Source: GCA-2687515 sp963582805
GTDB lineage: Bacteria > Pseudomonadota > Alphaproteobacteria > Rhodospirillales > UBA2165
DNA length: 19,935 bases
NCBI GenBank assembly: GCA_963582805.1
Contig: CAUZTZ010000035.1
Coordinates: 1 to 19,935 of the forward strand
Direction of reading: 5' to 3'
Below the pieces are notes generated by a model. The model was not told where the DNA came from. It made no database searches and saw only the letters and a list, made by a program, of their open reading frames with translations. This document shows positions 1 to 6,979 of the stretch, in pieces; positions within the stretch are counted from its first letter, which is position 1; each line of letters starts with the position of its first letter. Both the position numbers and the translations under genes were made by a program.

Positions 1-114
1 CGGCGCCGGTTGCCTCGGTGATTTTGAGGGTCGGCAGATCCGAGCTTGCCGCGGCCAGCGGATCAAACGGATTGCGGCCACCGATGGCGGCCACGGCGCG
101 GCCGGGCGGCGGCG
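1..114. repeat. Exact direct repeat, copy A (cut by the left edge)
   Basis: These 114 bases are identical to 1522-1635, an offset of 1521 bp or 507 codons in frame. On the minus strand both copies encode the same peptide, containing GGRNPFDPLAAASSDLPTLK. The repeat starts at base 1, so its full length is unknown. Confidence 0.95.
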
Positions 115-2149
115 GCGCGGGCTCGGCGGCCGGCGGCGCTTCGGCGATTTCGGTTGTGGCGGTTTTTTCCGGCCTGGACTTGTCGCTAAAACCCTTGGCG
201 AGCCCCTTGAAGAATCCATCAAGTTTGCTGGAGACGGATTTGCCCGGCGCGGTCTCGGGTGTTTCGGCCCCGGCGCTGTCATTGCCGGCGCTCGGCGCGG
301 CGGCGATTGTTTCCACGCTCGGGCCATCCCGGGAAGCGGACTGGGTGGCTTCGGATGCGGGCGCCGGCGCTTCTTTCGGCGCTTCTTCGGGCGGGCGCTT
401 ATCAAAGAATTTGGGTTCGGTAAACATGCGCCGCAGGAACTTATCGAGCCCCGATCGCCCGTCCTCCGCCGCCGCCGGCAGCGTTGCTGGTTTGGCGGGC
501 GCCGCTGTTTTGGCGCTGGCGGTCAAGTTGGGATCGCTGATGGTCGGCAAGGGGCCGGTGGCGCCGCCGGCGGCGCTGAACGGCGCGGGGCTAGGTGGCG
601 CGGGCTTAGGCTCCGCCGGAGCGGCTTTGGCTTGGACCGTAGCGGCTTTGGTTTTCGGCGGCGCAGCTTTGCTTTCGGGTAGCGTGGCCTTGGTCTCCGG
701 CGGCGATGCCTCGACCTTCGGCGGCGTCGCGTCGGCCACCTGTACGGCGGGCAAATTGAGCCCGGTGTTTGGCGCCGTCGCCGGTGTTTTTGCGTCCGCC
801 GCGGAGCCGACCACGGCTTCCGGTTCGGACTTGGGTTCGATCTTGCGTTCGATCTTGGGTTCGGGCTTGGGCTCGGCTTTGGTTTCGGGCTTGCCGCCGG
901 GCGTTTCGGTCTCGCCGCTATTGAACATGGTTTTGAAAAAACTGGAAATGACGGTGGTGTCGCCGCCGGTCTCTTGCGGCGCCGCTGCCGCCGTCTTTTC
1001 CGGCGCTGTGGTTGCTTTGCCGCCGGCGCCGGCCACGTTGGCAATGCCGTCCATCATGCGCCCGAATAGGCCGCTTTCGGTATCGCCCGCCGGTTGCTGC
1101 TTGGCGGATGCGGATGGCGCGGCTTCGGAATCAATTTTATTTTTGTTGGGCTCAGGGTCGCTTGAGAAAACGCCGGTGATGCCGCCGGTGATGCGCCCGA
1201 ATATCCCAGGTTCGTCAGCGCCACCCTTGCCCGGCTCAGGCGCCCGGGCGGTTTGCACCGGTTCCGGGCCCGGCGCCGCTTGCGCTGCGGGCGCGGCTTT
1301 CGGTAGGCGCCGCATCTGAATTTGCGGGCCGTCCGCCGGAGTGTTTTTCGCCGCCGGGATGTTTTTCGTCGCGGGCGGGGTCGCCGGGGCCGGGGCGGGC
1401 GCTTCCTGTTCGGAACTGAACACGCCGGTAATGCCGCCCACCATGCGGCCCAGCAGGCCGGGCTCGGACGGCTCCGATTTTGGCGCTGCGGCGTTTTCGT
1501 TTGCCGGTTGCAAGCTTTGGCCGGCGCCGGTTGCCTCGGTGATTTTGAGGGTCGGCAGATCCGAGCTTGCCGCGGCCAGCGGATCAAACGGATTGCGGCC
1601 ACCGATGGCGGCCACGGCGCGGCCGGGCGGCGGCGCGGCGTCCGGCTGTGCAGCAGCGGCGGCGGGCGGCGGCGTTTGTGCTTGCCGTGCCGGGATTGGC
1701 GCTGCCGGTTGCGCGGCTGGCGTCTCTTGGTTAGCGGCTGGCGCTGTGGCGGCAACGGTCTCCGGCACGTGGCCGGAGCGCGCGCGCCGCCGTTCGGCGG
1801 CGCGCTCCTTGGCCATAACGCGCTGGTTGCGGACCGCCAGAATGTAATGGGCCATTTTGAAATTGCCGCGCTCGATGGCCAGTCCGGCGGGGGTCAAGCC
1901 GAAGGCGTTGACGGCCATCGGATCGGCGCCGGCGGTCAATTGCGAGCGCACACGCGCGTCCTGATCGGCGCGGACGGCGCTGAACAGTTGTTTGTTTAAC
2001 CGGCTCACGTCTTGGGATTTGGTCTGCGCGGCAGCGCCGCCGGCCGCTAACAACACCAACAGCGCGCCAAGGCTTATAGCTCCGGACAGCCAGCGGCGCG
2101 CCCCAAAAAGACCTCTTGGGCGCGGAATATGGTCTTGGTCGCTCGGCAT
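2..2149 (-). CDS. Exported ankyrin-domain, Ala/Pro-rich repeat protein (C-terminus off the left edge)
   Basis: An open frame of 716 codons without a stop runs from ATG 2149 to the left edge; every TTA, CTA and TCA on the plus strand here falls in the other two phases. Residues 18-41 form a Sec-type signal peptide (Arg-Arg-Trp, hydrophobic core, Ala-Ala-Ala before Gln42). Residues about 53-105 resemble one to two ankyrin repeats (LTAGADP..., GLTPAGLAIERGN), followed by a basic stretch at 106-125. The rest is Ala/Pro/Glu/Lys-rich linker with short amphipathic helices: GLLGRMVGGITGVFSS (231-246), GIFGRITGGITGVFSS (315-330), GLFGRMMDGIANV (360-372), and looser versions at 402-411, 567-576 and 643-654. 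A 38-residue segment at about 172-209 recurs at about 679-716, identical in DNA. The function is unknown; ankyrin repeats usually bind proteins, so a periplasmic scaffold is a guess. An in-frame ATG at 2218 exists, but the signal peptide favours 2149; neither has a clear ribosome binding site. Confidence 0.8.
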   Translation of the reverse strand, partial: MPSDQDHIPRPRGLFGARRWLSGAISLGALLVLLAAGGAAAQTKSQDVSRLNKQLFSAVRADQDARVRSQLTAGADPMAVNAFGLTPAGLAIERGNFKMAHYILAVRNQRVMAKERAAERRRARSGHVPETVAATAPAANQETPAAQPAAPIPARQAQTPPPAAAAAQPDAAPPPGRAVAAIGGRNPFDPLAAASSDLPTLKITEATGAGQSLQPANENAAAPKSEPSEPGLLGRMVGGITGVFSSEQEAPAPAPATPPATKNIPAAKNTPADGPQIQMRRLPKAAPAAQAAPGPEPVQTARAPEPGKGGADEPGIFGRITGGITGVFSSDPEPNKNKIDSEAAPSASAKQQPAGDTESGLFGRMMDGIANVAGAGGKATTAPEKTAAAAPQETGGDTTVISSFFKTMFNSGETETPGGKPETKAEPKPEPKIERKIEPKSEPEAVVGSAADAKTPATAPNTGLNLPAVQVADATPPKVEASPPETKATLPESKAAPPKTKAATVQAKAAPAEPKPAPPSPAPFSAAGGATGPLPTISDPNLTASAKTAAPAKPATLPAAAEDGRSGLDKFLRRMFTEPKFFDKRPPEEAPKEAPAPASEATQSASRDGPSVETIAAAPSAGNDSAGAETPETAPGKSVSSKLDGFFKGLAKGFSDKSRPEKTATTEIAEAPPAAEPAPPPPGRAVAAIGGRNPFDPLAAASSDLPTLKITEATGA
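1522..1635. repeat. Exact direct repeat, copy B
   Basis: This is identical over 114 bases to 1-114. It lies inside the ankyrin-domain gene and encodes residues about 172-209 of that protein. Identity at synonymous positions points to a recent internal duplication or gene conversion rather than selection on the protein alone. Confidence 0.95.
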
Positions 2150-2216
2150 CGTTGGATCAGGGGTCAATTTACAGCCTATCGGGCGGACCTTGTAGCACGC
2201 CTGGGCGTGATAAGTC

Positions 2217-2239
2217 ATTCTATAACCATGAAAATGATG
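2217..2239 (-). promoter_or_regulatory. Weak candidate promoter for the ankyrin-domain gene
   Basis: Read on the minus strand, TAGAAT (plus 2217-2222) matches a -10 box at five of six positions. A poor -35 (TTAAGC) lies 16 nt upstream. The resulting leader of about 60 nt contains a small hairpin, CACGC-ctgg-GCGTG, at 2196-2209. This is a motif match only. Confidence 0.25.
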
Positions 2240-2267
2240 CTTAAGAATTTATCACAAACATGGGATT

Positions 2268-2295
2268 TTGACCATGCCCGCCGAATTGCTAGTAT
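2268..2295 (+). promoter_or_regulatory. Candidate sigma70-type promoter for the SelW-like gene
   Basis: TTGACC (2268-2273) and TAGTAT (2290-2295) are separated by 16 nt and lie 37 nt before the start codon at 2333. The -35 box matches consensus at five of six positions, the -10 box at four of six. Confidence 0.4.
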
Positions 2296-2332
2296 GGGGC
2301 AGCGCTTAGAAGCGGAAACATCAAGGTGGGTT

Positions 2333-2551
2333 ATGCAATTCAGCATTGAATACTGCGTCCGGTGAGACTACGGCCCCCGGGCTCTCCGTGTGAGGGATTA
2401 TTTGGTGGAGCGTTTCGGCGCATCGGTGGAACTGATCGAGGCGGCCGGCGGCGCGTTCGAGATCGTGCGCGACGGTGCGCTCATATTCTCCAAGCATGAA
2501 ACCGATCGTTTCCCCAGCAACGACGAGATCGAAAATTTTGGCGGCTCCTGA
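2333..2551 (+). CDS. SelW/Rdx-family thioredoxin-fold selenoprotein, TGA at codon 11 read as Sec (probable)
   Basis: ATG 2333 follows a good ribosome binding site (AAGGTGG, 2323-2329). The frame reads MQFSIEYCVR, then TGA (2363-2365), and continues without further stop as DYGPRALRVRDYLVERFG to TGA 2549-2551, giving 72 residues. The pattern I-E-Y-C-x-x-[C/U]-x-Y-x-P-R-A, then a helix, GGAFEIVRDG, and SKHETDRFP near the end is the SelW/Rdx fold (PF10262), with TGA exactly at the second redox residue of CxxC/CxxU. The protein has no decay downstream of the TGA and the usual length of the family. It would be a small redox protein; the partner is unknown. A small stem (ACGG 2370-2373 with CCGT 2386-2389) just after the TGA could belong to a bacterial SECIS, but this is weak. 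The alternative is a pseudogene in which TGC or TGT became TGA. Automatic annotation would probably report only the stop-to-stop halves. Confidence 0.8.
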
Positions 2552-2864
2552 GCGGGGCGCTGGCAGCCCGGGCTCCTATCCGCCCGGCGCGCCCGGCTGG
2601 AAGACGTTCCTTATCCAAGTCCTCCGCCAAGCCAATTACTGGGCAACGCGGCGCATGGGGCCGGGCGTTCGTTCGGTTGCCGGGCTGTTGTTTATCATCG
2701 GCGGCGTCTTCGGCTTCCTTCCGATCCTTGGATTTTGGATGATCCCGGTTGGCTTGTTTTTTATCGCCATGGAAGTGCCGGCTTTGCGCAGGCCCCTGCG
2801 CGCCTGGATCAATCGGCACAAACGCGCCCTCCGCCAGGCAGGGGACGGCGGCGATCCAGCCTGA
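2538..2864 (+). CDS. Small membrane protein with two hydrophobic helices, resembling PGPGW-type proteins
   Basis: The frame ends at TGA 2862-2864. The recognisable core is RQANYWATRRMGPGVRS, then SVAGLLFIIGGVFGFLPILG and FWMIPVGLFFIAM, then a basic tail (LRRPLRAWINRHKRALRQ). It is therefore a helical hairpin in the inner membrane with a positive cytoplasmic end. Gly-x-Gly-x-Arg before the first helix and FLPILGFWM at the turn are typical of small alphaproteobacterial transmembrane proteins of the PGPGW type; the function is unknown. The start is uncertain. TTG 2538 overlaps the SelW-like stop by 14 nt, while ATG 2496 or GTG 2475 would overlap it further and read through sequence that is coding in the other frame. 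ATG 2655 would start just before the first helix. Confidence 0.6.
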   Translation: MAAPERGAGSPGSYPPGAPGWKTFLIQVLRQANYWATRRMGPGVRSVAGLLFIIGGVFGFLPILGFWMIPVGLFFIAMEVPALRRPLRAWINRHKRALRQAGDGGDPA

Positions 2865-2868
2865 TATT

Positions 2869-2905
2869 TTGTCTGCCGCCGCTGGAAGTGATATATTGGC
2901 CAATA
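2869..2905 (+). promoter_or_regulatory. Candidate promoter and palindromic operator before the Rieske genes
   Basis: TTGTCT (2869-2874), a 17-nt spacer and TATATT (2892-2897) form a reasonable sigma70-type promoter. It starts 5 nt after the membrane-protein stop and lies 33 nt before ATG 2930. A perfect 12-bp palindrome, TATTGGCCAATA (2894-2905), overlaps the -10 box, where a bound repressor would block transcription. No matching regulator can be named. Confidence 0.45.
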
Positions 2906-2929
2906 ATAAATCGGGGGAAGGCCGCCGAC

Positions 2930-4234
2930 ATGACCACCAATGCCGAAAACGAAACCCTGACCCGGGTGGCCGCGGGAACGCCCATGGGCGATCTGATGCG
3001 CCAATACTGGCTGCCGGCGGCCAAGTCCGGCGAGCTGGCTGCCGACGGTGATCCGCTGCGGCTCATGCTCTTGGGCGAAAAGCTGATCGGATTTCGGGAC
3101 ACGTCGGGCCGCGTCGGCATCATGGATCACCGCTGCCCGCATCGCTGCGCATCTTTGTTTTTTGGCCGCAACGAGGAAGACGGTATTCGCTGCGTCTATC
3201 ACGGCTGGAAGTTTGACGTGAACGGCAATTGTCTGGATCAGGCCAACGTGCCGCCGCATCAGGATTTCAAACATAAAGTCAAGGCCAAGGCCTATAAGAC
3301 CGAGGAGCGCAACGGCCTTATCTGGGTGTTCATGGGCGACCAGGATAATGTGCCCGCGCTGCCCGAGATCGAGGCCACGTTGATCCCCGATGCGGAAATG
3401 GAAATCGGTTTTCATCAGCGGAGCTGCAATTGGCTACAGGCCATCGAGGGCGAGATCGACACCTCCCATGTTGGTCTTTTGCATTACGGCAATCTTGATA
3501 CTTCGAGCTTTGCCAAGGACGGCATCCGCAAATATTCGGTGGCCAACCGGGCGCCGGAATATAAAACCGCAGAAACTGATTACGGTTTCATGTACGGCGC
3601 CCACCGCCCCGCCGACGAAGGCAATTTGTATTGGCGCGTCGCCCACTTCCTGTTTCCGTTCTGGGCGTTGCCGCCGGTCAATGTGATCGAAAGCAATTTC
3701 ATGGCCCGCGCCTATGTGCCCATGGACGACACCCATACGATGATCTTGGTGATGGTCATCAAGAACGACCCGTACGGGCGCGAAGTGCGCGCCATTCCCG
3801 GCGGCTCCATGGATCTGGAGTATGAGCCCAACCTCACCGATTGGTATGGCCGCTGGCGATTGACCGCCAACGCCGGCAACGACTACATGATCGATCGCGA
3901 CGTGCAGCGAAATGAGACTTTTACCGGCATCCACGGCATCGTAGTCCAGGATCACGCCGTCAACGAAGGCATGGGCCCCATCGTGGATCGCACCTTGGAG
4001 CAGTTGGCGCCGTCCGACATGATGATCAACCGGGTGCGCCGCCTGCTGATCCGTTGCGCCCACGCCCACGCCAAGGACGGCAGTTTACCCGCCAGCGCCA
4101 GCGATCCGCAGGTCTATCATGGTATCCGGAGCGGCCAGTATGTGGCGCCCGCCGATTTGGACTGGCTCGACGCCTACGCCAAAATCATTGCCGACAATCC
4201 GGTGCGCTATCCGTTGCCGGACGCCGCGGAATAG
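2930..4234 (+). CDS. Rieske non-heme iron oxygenase, alpha subunit, paralogue 1 (phthalate-dioxygenase type)
   Basis: This 434-residue protein is the usual size for an alpha3-type oxygenase subunit. The Rieske cluster ligands are C69-x-H71 and C88-x2-H91, separated by 16 residues. The catalytic iron site shows D177-x2-H180-x4-H185 (IDTSHVGLLH); the third carboxylate is probably D341 in VVQDHAVNEGMGPIVDRTLE, a block typical of phthalate 4,5-dioxygenase-like enzymes. Such enzymes use O2 and electrons from a reductase to dihydroxylate, hydroxylate or O-demethylate aromatic acids; the substrate here is not readable. ATG 2930 begins MTTNAENETLTRV, aligned with the starts of the two paralogues, and follows GGGGGAAGG at 2913-2921. 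The next gene is 12 nt downstream, so the three genes are one operon. No reductase lies nearby. Confidence 0.93.
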   Translation: MTTNAENETLTRVAAGTPMGDLMRQYWLPAAKSGELAADGDPLRLMLLGEKLIGFRDTSGRVGIMDHRCPHRCASLFFGRNEEDGIRCVYHGWKFDVNGNCLDQANVPPHQDFKHKVKAKAYKTEERNGLIWVFMGDQDNVPALPEIEATLIPDAEMEIGFHQRSCNWLQAIEGEIDTSHVGLLHYGNLDTSSFAKDGIRKYSVANRAPEYKTAETDYGFMYGAHRPADEGNLYWRVAHFLFPFWALPPVNVIESNFMARAYVPMDDTHTMILVMVIKNDPYGREVRAIPGGSMDLEYEPNLTDWYGRWRLTANAGNDYMIDRDVQRNETFTGIHGIVVQDHAVNEGMGPIVDRTLEQLAPSDMMINRVRRLLIRCAHAHAKDGSLPASASDPQVYHGIRSGQYVAPADLDWLDAYAKIIADNPVRYPLPDAAE

Positions 4235-4246
4235 GGGGGCGAGCCT

Positions 4247-5551
4247 ATGAGCCGGGCCAGCGATAATGAAACCTTAAGCCGCGTCGGGCCGGGATCGGCC
4301 ATGGGCGGCTTCATGCGCAAGTTCTGGATCCCCGCCGCCCTATCATCGGAGTTGCAAGCCGATGGCGATCCCCTGCGTCTCATGCTGCTCGGTGAAAAGC
4401 TGATCGCATTCCGGGACTCCACGGGCCGGGTGGGCATCATGGATCACCGCTGCCCGCATCGCTGCGCCTCGCTATTTTTCGGCCGCAACGAAGAAGACGG
4501 CATCCGCTGCGTCTATCACGGCTGGAAGTTCGACGTGGACGGCAATTGCCTGGATATGGCCAACGTGCCGGCTGCCCAGGATTTCAAACACAAAGTCAAA
4601 GCCAGGGCCTACAAGACCCATGAGCGAAACGGGATGATCTGGGTCTATATGGGCGATCAATCGGATATCCCGGCCTTGCCGGAAATCGAGGCGACCTTGC
4701 TGTGCGAAGAGGATGTGCTCATCCGCGCGGCGCAGCGCGATTGCAACTGGCTGCAGGGGCTGGAGGGCGATATCGACACCTCCCATTTGAGCTTTCTGCA
4801 TCTGGGCGCCGCCCAGGCCGGCAATGTCGCCGCCGACAACGACCAGCAGCATGTGGTCGCCGCCAGGGCGCCCGAATATATCGTCGCCGAGACCGAGTAC
4901 GGCACCAAATACGCGTCCTTCCGGCCCACCGAAGGCGGCGGCGGCGACACCTATTGGCGCCTCGCCCATTATGTCTTTCCGTTCTGGGCGCTGCCGCCGA
5001 ACCGGCCCATCGATATCAACATCATCGGCCGCGCCTGGGTGCCCCTGGATGACACGCACACCATGTTTTATGAGTTCATCCATAAAGACACGCGCAAGCG
5101 CATGCGCATGGACAAGGATGGAAATCGCCTTCGCGGCGATGGCGTCGATAGCGCGTTTCGGGACAACGATACCGGTTGGCTGGGCCGCTGGCGTCTGGCC
5201 GCCAACGCCGGCAATGATTACCGGATCGACCGGGACATCCAGCGCAGCGAAAGCTTTACCGGCATCAGCAACATCCATCTGCAGGATCAAGCGGTCACCG
5301 AAAGCATGGGCGCCATCACCGACCGCACGTTGGAGCATCTGTCGCCATCCGATGAAATGATCGCCAAGACCCGGCGGCGCATTTTGGGCGCGGTGCGGGC
5401 TTTCCAGAAAGATGGGCGCTTGCCGGTGGTGCGCGATCAATCGGGCGTCTTGCAAGGGGTGCGCTCGGGCAGTTACGTATCCCCGGCCGATGTGGATTGG
5501 ATGGACGCCTACGATGACCATATGCGCGCCGTTGCCAAGGCGGCGGAGTAG
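4247..5551 (+). CDS. Rieske non-heme iron oxygenase, alpha subunit, paralogue 2
   Basis: This has 434 residues and is collinear with the upstream paralogue. The ligands keep the same numbering: C69, H71, C88, H91 for the 2Fe-2S cluster and D177, H180, H185 for the iron; LQDQAVTESMGAITDRTLEH is the C-terminal iron-site block. Residues 62-108 differ from paralogue 1 at only two positions. The catalytic domain has diverged: SFLHLGAAQAGNVAADNDQQ replaces the loop after H185, and HKDTRKRMRMDKDGNRLRGD is a charged, longer segment where the others have a proline/glycine-rich one. This suggests a different substrate pocket. The ATG follows a run of six Gs (4235-4240), 12 nt after the previous stop. 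Confidence 0.93.
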   Translation: MSRASDNETLSRVGPGSAMGGFMRKFWIPAALSSELQADGDPLRLMLLGEKLIAFRDSTGRVGIMDHRCPHRCASLFFGRNEEDGIRCVYHGWKFDVDGNCLDMANVPAAQDFKHKVKARAYKTHERNGMIWVYMGDQSDIPALPEIEATLLCEEDVLIRAAQRDCNWLQGLEGDIDTSHLSFLHLGAAQAGNVAADNDQQHVVAARAPEYIVAETEYGTKYASFRPTEGGGGDTYWRLAHYVFPFWALPPNRPIDINIIGRAWVPLDDTHTMFYEFIHKDTRKRMRMDKDGNRLRGDGVDSAFRDNDTGWLGRWRLAANAGNDYRIDRDIQRSESFTGISNIHLQDQAVTESMGAITDRTLEHLSPSDEMIAKTRRRILGAVRAFQKDGRLPVVRDQSGVLQGVRSGSYVSPADVDWMDAYDDHMRAVAKAAE

Positions 5552-5561
5552 GGGGAAAGCA

Positions 5562-6875
5562 ATGACCAGACGAGCCGAAAACGACATTCTGACGCAGACC
5601 GGGCCGGGCACGCCCATGGGCGAATTGATGCGCCAATATTGGATGCCGGCGCTGATGTCGTCGGAGCTGATCGCCGATGGCGATCCGGTGCGCTTCATGC
5701 TGATGAGCGAAAAGCTCATCGCCCTTCGCGATTCGTCGGGGCGCATCGGCGTCATGGACCACCGCTGCCCGCACCGCTGTGCGTCGTTGTTCTTTGGCCG
5801 CAACGAAGAGAACGGCATCCGCTGCGTCTATCACGGCTGGAAGTTCGACGTCGACGGCAATTGCCTGGACCAGGCCAACGTGCCCCCGCATCAGGATTTC
5901 AAACAGAAAGTGAAGGCGAAAGCCTACAAGGCGGAGGAGCGCAATGGCCTCGTCTGGGTGTTCATGGGTGACCAGGAAAACGTGCCCCAATTGCCGCCCA
6001 TCGAGGCCACCTTGGCGCCCGAAGACGACGTCACCATCACCTTCATCCAGCGCGACTGCAACTGGCTGCAAGGGGCGGAAGGCGAGTTGGACACCTCCCA
6101 TCTGGGCGTCCTGCATTTCGGCTCGGTTGGCGAGAAATCTTTTGAAGAAGACGAGCTGAACAAATATGTGGTCGCCGAGCGGGCCCCCGACTACAAGGCC
6201 GCCGAAACCGATTACGGTTTTATCTACGGCGCTTACCGCCCGGCCGAGGCCGGCGAAACCTATTGGCGCGTCGGCCATTTCCTGTTTCCGGTGTGGACCA
6301 TGCCGCCGATCCGCTCGCTGGACCGCAACGTGATGACCCGCGCCTATGTGCCCTTGGATGACGAGCACTGCATGATCGTCATCATCGTCCACAAAAATGC
6401 CGAGCGCGCCGGCGCGGCAAGGGCCGATCTGATCCGCCGCATTCCCGGCGCCTCCATGCGCCACGATTATATTCCCAACAATACCGATTGGCTGGGGCGC
6501 TGGCGGCTGGTGCCCAACCGGGGCAACGACTATCAGATCGACCGCGAGGTGCAACGCAACGAAAGCTTTACCGGCGTCGATGGCATTGTCCTCCAGGATC
6601 AGATGATCACCGAAAGCATGGGCGCTATTACGGACCGCACGTTGGAGCATTTGGCGCCCAGCGATATCATGATCACCCGCACCCGCCGGGCGCTGCTGAA
6701 AGCCGCGTTGCGGTTTCGAGATGGTGGCGAATTGCCGGTCAGCGCTAGCGCTATTGGAGTCTATGAAGGCGTCCGCGGCGGCCATTTCGTGGCGCCGGAA
6801 AATGACGACTGGCTGGACGCCTATGCGGCCCGCGTGGCCGCATCGCCGTTGCCCGCTTCCGAAGCCGCCGAATGA
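5562..6875 (+). CDS. Rieske non-heme iron oxygenase, alpha subunit, paralogue 3
   Basis: This has 437 residues. It keeps C69, H71, C88, H91 and D177-x2-H180-x4-H185 (LDTSHLGVLH), and ends its catalytic domain with LQDQMITESMGAITDRTLEH. In the catalytic domain it resembles paralogue 1 more than paralogue 2 (PPHQDFK, ETDYGFIYGAYRP, HFLFPVW). The start at 5562 is set by GGGGGAAAG (5551-5559), which begins on the last base of the preceding stop codon, and by alignment of MTRRAENDILTQ with the paralogues. It is the third gene of a tightly spaced operon (10-nt gap). The next gene is 104 nt away and has its own candidate promoter. Confidence 0.93.
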   Translation: MTRRAENDILTQTGPGTPMGELMRQYWMPALMSSELIADGDPVRFMLMSEKLIALRDSSGRIGVMDHRCPHRCASLFFGRNEENGIRCVYHGWKFDVDGNCLDQANVPPHQDFKQKVKAKAYKAEERNGLVWVFMGDQENVPQLPPIEATLAPEDDVTITFIQRDCNWLQGAEGELDTSHLGVLHFGSVGEKSFEEDELNKYVVAERAPDYKAAETDYGFIYGAYRPAEAGETYWRVGHFLFPVWTMPPIRSLDRNVMTRAYVPLDDEHCMIVIIVHKNAERAGAARADLIRRIPGASMRHDYIPNNTDWLGRWRLVPNRGNDYQIDREVQRNESFTGVDGIVLQDQMITESMGAITDRTLEHLAPSDIMITRTRRALLKAALRFRDGGELPVSASAIGVYEGVRGGHFVAPENDDWLDAYAARVAASPLPASEAAE

Positions 6876-6927
6876 GGCGCATTTGCGTCTAATTCTAATT
6901 TGTGTGAAAATTCAAGGCACAGTAGCT

Positions 6928-6947
6928 CATACCGGAATGAGTATAAT
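6928..6947 (+). promoter_or_regulatory. Candidate -10 box and inverted repeat before the extradiol dioxygenase gene
   Basis: A perfect TATAAT (6942-6947) lies 33 nt before ATG 6980, without a convincing -35 box. Just upstream, CTCAT-accgga-ATGAG (6926-6941) is an inverted repeat that could be an activator or repressor site. An activated promoter would explain the missing -35 box. Confidence 0.4.
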
Positions 6948-6979
6948 TCCGCCGACCGCGTATTCAGGAGTAAGACTTC

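Noticed and set aside
18..1319. Long plus-strand frame of 433 codons rich in Ala, Gly and Ser
   Set aside because: It is antisense to the ankyrin-domain frame, has no recognisable domain, and results from the GC bias of that gene.
523..1755. Two minus-strand Arg/Pro-rich frames (523-1044, 1054-1755)
   Set aside because: Their extreme Arg/Pro composition is typical of an out-of-phase reading of the real minus frame, which has a signal peptide and ankyrin-like domain.
2129..2365. 78-codon ORF ending at the TGA of the SelW-like gene
   Set aside because: Only its last ten codons are real coding sequence (from ATG 2333); the upstream part is the divergent promoter region.
2366..2405. Convincing SECIS element after the TGA
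   Set aside because: Only a 4-5 bp stem (ACGG/CCGT) around a C/G-rich loop is visible. It is compatible with a bacterial SECIS but too weak to list as a feature.
4472..6785. Long antisense frames across Rieske genes 2 and 3, and similarly 16367-17521 in the GMC gene
   Set aside because: They mirror strongly coding plus-strand genes in a GC-rich genome and show His/Gly/Asp-rich composition without domains.
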